Shown here in pieces: positions 1 through 12,800 of a stretch of DNA of 64,000 nucleotides. A model generated the notes under the pieces. That model did not search any database and had not been told where the DNA came from. It saw only the letters and a list, made by a program, of their open reading frames with translations. Made by a program: the position numbers and the translations under genes. Positions within the stretch are counted from its first letter, which is position 1, and every line of letters starts with the position of its first letter. Origin of the DNA: Undaria pinnatifida (Eukaryota; Sar; Phaeophyceae; Laminariales; Alariaceae). The stretch is from positions 15,235,016-15,299,015 of the forward strand of contig JABAKD010000013.1 of assembly GCA_012845835.1 (NCBI GenBank). Reading direction: 5' to 3'.

Positions 1-9
1 GTGATGATA

Positions 10-40
<31 letters not shown>

Positions 41-62
41 CAACGACGACAACAACAACAAC
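10..62. repeat. (CAA)n microsatellite
   Basis: Run of CAA/CGA triplets at the left edge of the window. From here to 815 I see no coding signal beyond the 3' end of the BBOF1-like gene; the stretch is unique AT-rich sequence. Confidence 0.85.
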
Positions 63-814
63 GAACACCATCGTGAAATTCAAAGGTCACACGGTGGTTC
101 CAATAATATGTGTTGTTCTAGTTAGTATTTTACTATTCACATTAGGTTAATTAGTTGAGAATTTCCGCTAGTCACATTTGTTTTTAACCAAAAAGTGCTA
201 GTCGCTGCTGTACTATTGCACCCGTATTGCACCTGTATTGTTGTACTATTGCTCTTGTACTATTGCACCTGTATTCTAGGACGCGTCGACATCTGACAGA
301 TCATCCTCACAAACGAACTCTTCCCTGTGCGCTTCGCCGCCCTCGAGAGATTTCAGTACCGTGTACCCTACCCTTGCGTACATCCGCCCTCTTTCGACGC
401 CTATGCTCGGACTGCTCTCGTGGCATCATTAGTTGATGCAATGGCAAGTTAAACGTTGTGCGGCGTAGTAAAAGCCAATTAACGGGCTCTTACTGGTCTT
501 TACTAACAAAAAACTACACGTCGAGCGACAAAACGCGCCACTCAGGTGCAAAGACACAAAGAGATGGAGTCGGTCAAATTACCGCACGCAGATCACTGTA
601 ATGCATTTTAGTACAAGTGTAATAGTCTACCTAGCCAACTACTGGCACTAACTAGTCGGCGACTTACCTCGCTGTTAGCGCAGTGCAACTTATTATTGGT
701 CTACATCGTCGCTGCCGCTGACCTCTTGACTAGAAGGACTACTGGCCTCCTAGTATAGTCAGCTAACTGATCACCCTAATTTGTAATGTATATTGTCGGG
801 TTCATGGGTATAGA

Positions 815-3800
815 CTATACCTGCACGTTGTTTATCTTCGCAAACAGCAGCCTTAGCACCCGTTCCTTATCTTCCCACGTCAAGCTAGCGATGTCCACCT
901 TCGTGTTTGGATCCGTAGGTAGAGACGATGGCGGCCCTGGGTCTAACGCCGTAACATCTCTGTAAACACGTCGAGGGTTGGGGGGGGGCGAAAGAGGCAG
1001 GACAGGGTGGTCTATCGCTTCATCAGAATATTATCTCAAGACCTTGGCCAAATCGAACAGACATGAGAGCTCGTGGGAGAAGACAATGGCGGCCCTGGGT
1101 CTAACGCCGTAAACTAGGAGGGGGGGGAGGAGGTGCATGAAAGACGCAGGGCAAGATGGTCACTAGATTGATCAGAAAAACTCTCCCAAGACCTTGGCCT
1201 TTTGGACCAGGCATGAGCGCTCATCGGTAGAGACAATGGCGGTGCTGGGTCTAATGCCGTAACATCTCTGGAAACCCGGGTGGGGAGAGGCTGCACGAAA
1301 GAGGAAGGACACGATGGTCACTCGCCTCAACAGAAGGATATATCACAATACCTTGGCCATTTGGAGCAGACATGAGCGCGTCTTACAAGCACCGATTTAT
1401 TTTTTACTACAGCCGAGCACTCGCGATGGTGCCGGTTATATAGCGCCACTGATCTAGCTAAAAGTGCCGGTGGAATCGCTTGGCATGACTGGAACTCCCT
1501 TCGTATAGTAAATCTTGTTAGTAGGATAGGGCTGACACACACCGGCACTATGGGGAGGTCCTCACTGGACGTGGCCTTTGAGTTCGACCGATTGAGTGAT
1601 CCGCACTCACATCAGCTTTGCAAAGTACGGAGTGTGTTGTCTGCGCGTCTTTTATAATTCTCAAGACCGTGGCCCAAATCCGAAGACATGGGGTTTTTGC
1701 AGAATGACGAAAACTCAACACCATAATGACTTTTTCGGGCAGACATTAGCGCTTGATGCAAACCGTTGTTCAATACCAAGCCCCCTTCCGGGCAGGCACG
1801 AGAGTTGGATGAAAACCAGTTGTCTAGACCGTGAGCATTTGGAGAGAACATGAGCGTTTGATTCACACGAAAACTCGGCACCTTGATCTGTGTGGAGCAT
1901 ACACGAACGCGTGACACAAACAAAAAAATATCAAGACCGCGACCCTTTTGAGCAGACGCGAGCATCCATGCAAAGAGCTTAAAAAAAACGCCGTGCTTCG
2001 ATGGTGGGGGTTGGGCTAGTGCAGTCGCTTACCGAAGACAGTACCTTCTTTTGATCAGGCATGGTATACAGTACCTTACCTTAACCAGTTTAGTGTGTAC
2101 AGTACTTTATTTCCATCAGTTGGGGAATACAGTATAATGGTACTCTTATCTTTGCCAGGTAGTGAGCACGGTACCTTATTTTCGGAAACTTTGTTCTGTT
2201 CCTGCTTGAATCGCGCACGCGTTTGTTGTATTCCACCACAGCTCTTCGGTACTTTTCCTGTCGACCATTGACGATGCGCCGCTTTACCTCCTCCAGGGCC
2301 TCCAAGAAAAACGTTTCCACCTATCGTACAAACCCAAAACAAAACGAAAGTATCGAGGTTGGAAACGAAAGGAAAAACACGAAAGGATCGATGTCGTGGA
2401 CCAAGTCGATCGATGTTACCTTGGAAACGAAAAACGAAAAGCGACCGGTGTTACGCTGAAAACGGAAAAGCAAAAGACGGAAGGCGAAAGGATCGATGTT
2501 GCAAACGAAGCACGAAGGACAAACTATCGACTCTTGGAAACGAAAGACGAAAGGCGAGTCATCGATGTTGGCAAACGAAAGGCGAAAGACAAAATGATCC
2601 ATGTTGGAAACGAAAGGCGACAAGCAAAGGGATCAATACTGAAAGCAAAACATGAAACACGACCGATTGATACAGAAAACGAAATACAAAAAAAGCGAGC
2701 GCTCGATCTTAGAAACGGAACGCAAAATACAAAAGGATCGGTGTTTGAAACGAAAGGTGAAATGCAAAAAGATCAACGTTGAAAACACTTATGAAGGCCA
2801 AAATGATCGATCTTGGATACGAAATACGAAGGATGGCCGACCGATGCCCTCAAGACCAAAGACGACCGATCGATGCCTGAAACGAATGGCATAATGATCG
2901 ATGTTGGAAACGAAAGACAATGGACAAAAGGGTCCCAACTTGGAAAGAAAAGACGGAAGGCGACCGATTGATGCCGCAAATACAATACAAAATACGACCG
3001 ATCGACGCCGGAAACGAAAGGCGAAATATAAAAGGATCGATGTCGGTAACAAACGATGAAGGGCAAAGCGATCGATCTTGGAAGCGAGAGACGAAAGACC
3101 AAAGGATCCACGTCGGAAGTAAGTTGTTGAAAGGCGACCGATCAACGTCGAAATCAAAAGACGAAAGACGAAAGAAGGATCAATGCTGGAATCAAAATAT
3201 GAAAGGCGACCGATCGACGTTGAAAACCAAAGACGAAAGACAAAATTATTGATATTGGAAACAAAGGACGAAACCAAAGACGAAAGACAAAATTATTGAT
3301 ATTGGAAACAAAGGACGAAACCAAAGACGAAAGACAAAATTATTGATATTGGAAACAAAGGACGAAAGGCGAGCGATTGATGCTGACAACCAAAGAAGAA
3401 AGACTAAAAAGATTCGATGTTGGAAACGAAGGATGAAAAACAAAAACATCGGTGTTGGAAACGAAAGACGAAAGACGAGTGATTGATTTTGGAAGCAAAA
3501 TACAAAGAAAAAAGGATCGATCTAGCAAACCGAAGACGAAAGTAGGTCGACCAATTTTAGAAACGAAATACGAAAGGCAAAAGGATCGATGTTAGAGCAC
3601 GTAAGAAAGTGCGAGCGATCGTTGTTGGAAACCAAGGCGAATAACAAAAGGATATGTGTTGGAGACGAAATGCGAAAAAAACGACCGGTATTGGAAGAAA
3701 AATATGAAGGTGACAGATCGATGTTGGAAATTAAACACGAAACGCAAGCGATCGGTCTTGGAAACTGAGGATGAAAAACGACCAGGCAATGTCGGAAATT

Positions 3801-6800
3801 AAAAACGTAGGACAAAACAATCGACATTGATACCCAAAGATTAAAACCGGCCAAGCATTACTGGAAACGAAAGGCGAAAGACGCGTCTCACCTCGTTTCG
3901 CTGCTCCAAGATATACTGGCTGAGCTTTCTTAGATGCCTCAACTCCCTGTTTTTCAGGGCCAGTAGTTGGCGCAAGCCAGCTCCGTCCAAGGCCTGTTCC
4001 TCGAGCTCACGAGCAACCTGTATCAACAGAACAACCATTGCGCGCACGTTGTACATCACTAGCATTCTGGAGATATTGTAGTGTTCGTGTTGTCTGCTTG
4101 TCGAGCTCACGAGCAACCTGCCTACACAAGACAGGAATTATCACACGCAAATGGTGAAAAATATTCAACTATGTTATACTATGTTGCCTGGACTACACAC
4201 CGACCAGTTTATGTCACCATGCTTGTCCTTTAGACAGTTTGTTTTGTTTGCAGCAAACCAACTCGGTCCAAGGCGTGCTCGTCCAGCTCACGAGCAGTCT
4301 ATACCAACAACCGAAACATTGTCGCACGCATGGTATACGCCGTATTAACATACCGGTAGGTTACGTTGTAATGCTTGCACTACACGCCGACTAGTAATGC
4401 CACCATGCTAGTCCGTTAGAGTTTTTTTTTTCGCGACAAGCCTGCTCGGTCCAGGATCTGCTCCTTGGCACCTCATAAGCCAACCTACCCACAACAACAC
4501 AGAGCATTGCAAGCATGTTATATGTTAATAGCAGTTATGTCCCATGTTTTTGTTGTTTATAATTTTTTTTTGCGCTTTTTCTCCATTTTGCCTCTCGTTC
4601 GTCATGTTGCTGTTGAGCCTCCTATTGTTTTCGTGGGTGTCTAGGTTGGTGAAAGCAACTATACGTCACGAGGGAAAGGCGAGCCGTCGACAAGAACTGG
4701 CGCACGCGCAGCCAGTCCGACACCAATGTGGAGCACCTCCAACATAGCAAGTAGCAGGTAGCTGGTATCCGGTGCACGTTATCGTAATGAATTTAGCCAA
4801 CTGCAGTATTAATAGCAGATTGTCCTTTCCGAACGAACAACGGTGGGAAGAGGTAAAGCTGCCATACTTTGTGACTGTTCACACGTGTTACGGACACTAA
4901 TTAGTGCCGGTGTGCACAAAGCTACCCAAAAAATCATACGGCATCCCTGTTGTTCCTGGACCAATGAATCGCCTCTACTCTCAACAAAACACGGGACTTG
5001 GGCCTGTCAAAGCCACGGCTAATGACAGACCCTGCCCAACGCTTTTACACCTGCGTTGATTTCTCCTAGGTTAACGCGGCTTCCGAAAGTAATCACCGCA
5101 TGCCCCGAACATTGGTTTTGCCTGATGTTGTTGTTTTTATTTCTGTGCACCGTCAGTCAAAACGATGAATGGGTCAAATGAGGTATATGTTTCTGACCTC
5201 TTGCCGCGTCTTCTCGCCCTCCTTTTTGGTCTTGACTGCCTCTTGTAATAAGGCTTTCGTCAGAGCCGACACCTGTCCCCTCAAGAGCTTCAACTGCCAA
5301 GCCGCGAAATTCACAGAAGACAAAGTACAGTGAGTACCGCGATTTAAGAGCACCCGAGTTAAGCGCATTCGGAATTTAAGAGCGGCCAACTCGGCATGTC
5401 CCGTCACACTAAAGGCTATATACTTCACTACAGATAAGAGGCCGTTTAGTTAAGAGCGCATGTTTCGGCTTGCTTGTCACGGGGCTCTCTTAAATCGGGA
5501 TACCCACTACAGTGTGTAGTGGCAGCAAGGAGAGAGCACGAGCTCGCGCGATTTTCGTGCAGAGAAAGTTTGAGTGGAGTATGAACCAAGAACGACACAT
5601 GCCACGGTAGGTTTAATCAAATTCGACTATTACTATTACGAATCATCGGAACGCTCGAATCGAAAGGCTTACCTCCTAACTGTTGACATTCGTTTGTCCC
5701 GATAACATAGTGTATAACATAGTGTATAACATAGTGTATAACATAGTGTTAACGCGACACCATGCTGCGCCAGAAAGTCTGCCAGTCACATAAAATAATG
5801 TGTATTTTTGCATCGACGGGGCGCTATCGAGAGGGGTTACCTCTTTGCTTTTGGCCTGGCCTTGTCTGGCGTACTCCTGGTCCTTGTCCTTCAGAATCGC
5901 TACATCCCTTGCAGTGTTGGTGGTGTGCTCCTCCAAAGCTTTGCTGTGGGCTTGCAGCTCCGTCGTCATCTAGTAACGAGGAGGTGTTTTTGCACGGATC
6001 GTCGTCGGGTAATGAGGAGGTGTTTTTTCACGGATGGCAATGGGGCGTGACAGAGAATCTAACTCAGAGTAGACGTACTTTTACGGCGTACGCGCAAGAG
6101 TCTTCTGGCATAAATTAAACGTTTGAACTGAGACTCGAACCCATGCCTTCCTGCGAGTAGTGAGACGTACGAGTACTACCATTTAAATAGTACCTGCATC
6201 TGACACATGAACGCCTTGGCCATGCGGTTGTCGTCTCCCACTATGCGCTTCGTTTCAGAGCTGAGGTTGCAGTACACTTCGATATTAGCCTGGTCGTGTG
6301 GCTCGAGTACACAGTAGCCCAATGAGTGGCTCTATCTGACGAAGCAAATATATACGTCCGGGTATCAAGAATATCACAGTCCAGCATTGATTTCCGCCCT
6401 CCCTCTCGCTACGTACTTGAAATACCCCCTGCGAACTGCAAGAGGGCTCCACTGTTAATATAGCACCTGCATCTGAAACCTTAGCTCCTTGGCCATGCGC
6501 TTGTTGTCTCCCGCGATGCGCTTCGTCTCAGAGCTGAGGTTGCTGTGCGCCTCAATTTTAGCCTGGCGCTTGGCTTCCTCGATAACACGCTCCAGGTCCT
6601 GGAATCGGCGCAAACGGACCAAACTTGCATTGTTTAGTGTATGGTGTCGTCGGGGTTAACCAGGGCTAGCAAGTTAGGGGTGTTCGACCAAGGTTAACGA
6701 TTTCAGTGTGACTCTGTCAGGGTCAGCCATTTTGCGGTGATTTTATATTAGCAGCGTGAAATCAATCTTGCGGACAGTTCAACATGCTGCAGACAGCGAC

Positions 6801-9800
6801 ATCAGGGTTAGTGTTAGGGCTAACCCTAACCACTATGCACCCGAGTGTTTTACAATACCACCGCCGGGTGGACATGGACCACCTTTTGCATGTTCCCCTT
6901 GCCGATGCGACATCTCTTCTCGGGTTTGTTGGTTGTTGGTTGTTGGTTTTTGGTTGTTGGTTGTTAGTTGTTGGTTGTTGGCCGTTGGTTGTTCATCGCC
7001 TGCCCATCAGCTGAGGAAGTCCTCAATGTATGTGCGTGGTGTGGTGACCGTTAGCTCCGCGGTCAAGGCGCGTTTCTTAGGGTTAGGGTTAGTCTTCATC
7101 GTTTCGGCCAAAAAGTGCTGTGGCTGCAGTATGCCTATCGTAGTATTTGTACTAACCTTTTGCATGTTTCCCTTGTCAATGAGAAGCTTCCTCTCGAGGT
7201 TGTTCATCGCCTGCACATGTACCAGCTCCTTCGCTTCCACAGTCGCCGCCATGTCTTCCATTGCTTTGTTGTGAGCATCCCTCAGCTCGCGGAACCTAAA
7301 TTTTACAGGTCGGACAGGTCAGATCCCAATCCACACTTTAATGTCTACATATTTTGAGGCAGATTGTGGTCCTGATTTGCAAGATTTTAACCACTTCTAC
7401 ATTGGCCACAATGTCTTCCATCGCTGTCATGTGAGCGCCCCTCAGCTCGCGGAACCGATTCACAAGTCGAACAGTTCTGTTACGGGTAGATCAGACAGAA
7501 TTTAGTTGCACAATTTGGTAGTACACCTTTCGGGACAGATACACTTTTGATTTTGTATGACCTGCAGGATCTAGATCGTTTCTACAGCCGACGCCACGTC
7601 TTCCCCTGCTTTGTTGTGAGCGTCCTTCAGCTCGCGGGACCTGTTCACACATGAGACAGGTCAGATCTCCATTTCACATTTCATTGCAGTATCTGGATAT
7701 TTCGGGGCAAACGTTGTCCTGCTTTGTACGACCTGAACGGTCTAGATCACTACCACAGCCACTGCAATGTGTACCATTGCTTTGTTGTGAGCATCTCGTA
7801 GTTTGAAGAATCTACTGTTAACGCCATTGCTTTGGTATGAGACCCTTTAGCTTGCGGAACCTAATATTAACATGTCAGACAGGTTAGATAGACCTTCGTG
7901 TCACACTTCATTACACTATCGCGATCTTTCGAGGAAGATTCAGCCTTGTTTGTGGGATCTGCAAGCTTTGGATTTCTTTGATTTGGATTTTTACGGCCGC
8001 CGCCATGTCCTTCGTTGCTTTCTTGTGAGCCTCCCTCAGCTCGAGGAACCTTCACATGTGGGACAGATCAGGTGCACATTCGGACAGATCCTCAGATTCC
8101 CGTTTCATTTTCTAGATCTTACGAGGGAGATATAGTCCTGACTTTTATGATATGCGAGATTTAGATTACTTGTACAGACGCCGTGTCCTCCATTGATTTG
8201 TTGCGAGCGTCCGTCAGCTCGAGGAACGTTTCGCAGCTATTTAAGACGGATCAGACCTCAAGTTTATGATATGGATATTTGGGGACACATTAGATCCGAC
8301 CAAGGCATACGGTAGAGGGCTTATGTTGATGTTATGTTGATGTTATGTTGATGTTATATTGATGTTATATTGATGTCATGTTGATGTTATGTTGATGTCA
8401 TGTTGATGTTATGTTGATGTTGTGTTGATGTTATGTTGATGTTATGTTGATGTTATGTTGATGTTGTATTGATGTTGTGTTGATGTTATGTTGATGTTAT
8501 GTTGATGTCATGTCGATGTTATGTTCATGTTAGGTTGATGTTATGTCGATGTTATGTTGATGTTGTGTTGATGTTACGTTGATGTCATGTTGATGTCATG
8601 TTGATGTTATGTTGATGTTGTGTTGATGTTATGTTGATGTTATGTTGTTGTTATGTTGATGTTATGTTGATGTCATGTTGATGTCTTGTTGATGTCATGT
8701 TGATGTTATGTTGATGTTGTGTTGATGTTATGTCAATGTTATGTTGATGTTATGTTGATGTTACGTTGATGTAACGTTGATGTTATGTTGATGTTATGTT
8801 GATGTTATGTTGATGTCATGTTGATGTCATGTTGATGTTATGTTGATGTTACGTTGATGTTACGTTGATGTTATGTTGATGTTATGTTGATGTTATGTTG
8901 TTGTTATGTTGACGTTATGTTGACGTCATGCTGGTGTTATGTTGGTGTCATGTTGATGTCATGTTGATGTAATGTTGATGTTATGTTGATGTTATGTTGA
9001 TGTTATGTTGATGTTACGTTGATGTTATGTTGATGTTATGTGGATGTTACGTTGATGTCATGTTGATGTTATATTGATGTTATGTTGATGTTATGTTGAT
9101 GTTACGTTGATGTAATGTTGATGTTATGTTGGTGTCATGTTGATGTAATGTTGATGTTATATTGGTGTCATGTTGATGTTATGTTGATGTTGTGTTGATG
9201 TCATGTTGATGTTGTGTTGGTGTTATATTGATGTTATGTTGATGTTATGCTGATGTTATGTTGATGTTATGTTGATGTTATGTTGGTGTTGTGTTGGTGT
9301 TGTGTTGATGTCATGTTGATGTTTTGTCGATGTTGTGTTGGTGTTATGTTGATGTCATGTTGATGTTATGTTGATGTCATGTTGATGTCATGTTGATGTT
9401 ATGTTGATGTTATGTTGATGTTACGTTGATGTTATGTTGATGTTATGTTGATGTCATGCTGATGTTGTGTTGATATTATTTTGATGTCATGCTGATATTA
9501 TGTTGACGTTATGTTGGTGTTGTGTTGATGTTATGTTGATGTCATGTCGATGTTATGTTGATGTCATGTCGATGTTACGTTGATATTATGTTGATGTTAT
9601 GTTGATGTCATGTTGATGTTATGTTGATGTTATGTTGATGTTATGTTGATGTTATGTTGATGTTATGTTGATGTTATTTTGGTGTTGTGTTGATGTTATG
9701 TTGATGTTATGTTGATGTCATGTTGATGTTATGTTGATGTCATGTCGATGTTATGTTCATGTTATGTTCATGTTATGTTGATGTTATGTCGATGTTATGT

Positions 9801-12800
9801 TGGTGTTATGTTGATGTTATGTTGGTAATATGTTGATGTTATTTTGATGTTATGTTGATGTTGTGTTGATGTTATATGTTGATGCCATGCTGATGTAATG
9901 TTAATGTTATGTTGATGTTTTGTTGATGTTTTGATGTTATGTTGATGTTATGTTGATGTCATGTTGATGTTATGTTGATGTTATGTTGGTGTTGTGTTGA
10001 TGTTATGTTGATGTTATGTTGTTTTTGGGGTTGTTTTTGCAGTGGATCGGGGTCACGTCCCTCGCGAGAGTGACCCCTTTGTTCCTTTGCGATGTTCTTA
10101 AGCTTTGGTGCTATGACACTACTTAAGTTTGCGATAAGAATCCGCAATGGACTGATAAGCTACGCTGCGCCAACAAAGTCACCTAAAGTATTTTTGTCCG
10201 TGAGTTACAGAGTCACTATTAGTGCGAGTATGATAGTATGATAGTATGATATGATGTGATATGATATGATAGTATGATAGTATGATAGTATGCATGATAG
10301 TATGATACAGTACTATACTACAATGATACTACAATGATACTACAATGATACTACAATGATAATATGAATACAATGATACCACAATGCCACCGTAGCCTTG
10401 GTCTAGATCCTTCCGAACAGCTCAGATCCTCATTTCATGATCTACACCTACCTACTGTAGTGGTTGTACTACTCCACATTTTCGCTACTGTCTACGATTG
10501 ATAAGCCCGCGCCTGGCATGAATTTAGTCGCTTTTTAACCTGCATCCCGAAATGGCTGAGAAAAAACTGAATATATATTCTCACCTTACTAGTGCTAGCA
10601 AGTCTCCCTCGAGGTGCTTGATTTGGGCCGTTAGCTGGTTTTCCTTGGTGTTCATCTATGCAGCGAGCAAAATGGTGCGGAAACGCAGTGAGCGGAAGGT
10701 GTGAGCAATACTCGAGCCATCAATTTGATTTTGTTTCTCTTGGCAGCAATACTCGAGCCATAACTTTGATATTGATTTTCTTGGCTCATAGGTGATGAGT
10801 GCGGGCCTGTTGCCGCCGGCTCTGTTATTATATGAAAAGGAAAACTGCGTGAGCTGTGGCTTCGACCAAGAACATGCCAGCAGTGAGAACAACAACGTCC
10901 ATAGTTAACCAATTACCTGGTATCCAACTTCCTAGTTTACAGCAGCAGCAGCAGCAGCTCTGCTGTAGCGATGTTTGCGCTCAACTTTGTAATATGCGCG
11001 ATGCGTCAATCGGGTGGGTTCGACGCATGTGCCTCGTGAAAAGCTACCATGGTCGACATTTTTTTTTTCATGGACCACATCCTCCGAGAACGGTGAGTGT
11101 TGTATACGGGGGACAGTCAGTTGGCTGGCTATAATTGAAAGTACACTAATAGCGTACTAATAGTAAGTCGCCGTCCAGAGTTTGTTTTGGCTAGGTTCTC
11201 ACTTCGTATAATTCATTATGTACAGTTAGTTACGGGCGGAACTCACAGAGTTCTGCGTGTAGTATTCGATCGGTGCGCCCGTGACTCACACCGTGTTCAA
11301 CATCATCGAGAAACAAAGAGAAGGAGGGTTGGTTGGCATAATTGGCCATTCAATTGAGACCGACTATCATTACCCGTCAAGTCCACCCAAGTCACAGCTC
11401 CAGCGCTTTTTCTTGTATCACATCCGAGAAATGGCGACTGCTGATGTGTTGTTGCGGAACATGAACAAAACCTCAAGGAGAGGCATCATAGGCTTATGTA
11501 ATGGGTTTTAAGTTTATGGACCACCTGGGCTGCGGGGTTCACATGGTTCACAGAAGGCATGCGGAACAGAAGATCTGCTGGACATACCTGGTCGGAAAGT
11601 TCGGTCAGCTCGTTCTGTGCTTTCTCCTGCAGCTTCTTTACCGCAACGCGCATCTCCGACTGTCACAAAACATGAGCATTGAAGTTGTCGGGCGAAAGCC
11701 CGACGAAGGAGTTGTGTTAGGGAAATGATCAGTGGATTGATCACGAAAAAACCCCGGAATGTTCAGTCTCTATATTGGTCTTTGTATTGGCACGTGTCAT
11801 AGGGTGAAGCCAAGGGTGCGCACCATGTCGACGACTTTTGCACAGTTACTCAGAAGGCCCTGCTGTTGGCGGTATGCATCCTACGGGTACGTTTTAGATG
11901 AATAACCCAAAACTCTTGACCGCAGGTACTTATTGTGATTAATAGTACACGTCTAACGCCATACACATTGATAAAGCGCAACAATTACATTCGATCGCGA
12001 AGGCGTGTTCCTTGCAGAAAAAACACAATTGCCTCCGCCATTGTTCTTTGGAAGAAACAAGGAGTACCTGTTAGGCTATCATACTGCAGCGAGACGTTGT
12101 TTTCGTTCTCGTCGTCTTCAAATTTTGTATCATTTTTGCTCATCTCATCTATTATCCACCAAATTTTTCTTTCTCTTTCTTCGTCCCTAGACGTAACTCA
12201 GAGCCAGGGCCACTGATCATGCTCTTCTCCCCCTCCCCACTACAGTACGTACCATCAATTTTGTCGCGAGAATACTTCAGCCTTGTCGTCCCTCGTCGGC
12301 TCCCATCGAATTGCGCCTACCCACGCTGTAAGGCGCTTTCAGCAGTTGGTTATTTTTCTGTTTTTTGCAAATAGATCCAAACGTTCGACCCAAATGATAT
12401 TCGAACCCCAGAATCAACTTTAGTGGCATTTGAGGGTAACCACTAGACCACCGGGTGACCATCAATCCGTTGTTTCTACGCAACGATATCATCAGCACAC
12501 CCAGCGCCCGTCCGGGTTCTTCATTCTTGAGCGACACACATTCTGTGATCACAGACTGCTGTGAAGCTGAGAAACCAAAATAATGGCAAATTCACCGTGA
12601 GATAAATGTTACATCTAACAAGTGTCATACCGCCACCATCGAAACATCAGTCATCGTTGTGCACCTCTTTCCGTATGAGTTCGTCATTCAGCTTCGAGAT
12701 GACGTCGTCCTTGGCTTCCATCTCCTTCTCGAAGTAAGCCACGAACTCGTGCGTGTCGTTCTCGGACTTGAAGATTTTGTTCTGACATGTTTTCGTGGTT

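Noticed and set aside
2321-3854. Many 60-160-codon frames on both strands
   Set aside because: They follow the 40-42-bp minisatellite period, giving repeated FVFRLSFPTSI-type peptides.
7300-8240. The extra FRELRDAHNKAMEDM copies as functional exons
   Set aside because: None has both an in-phase donor and acceptor; several contain stops within 25 codons or lack AG.
8319-10020. CRISPR-like regular spacing
   Set aside because: The unit is an uninterrupted 11-bp minisatellite without spacers, in a eukaryotic intron.
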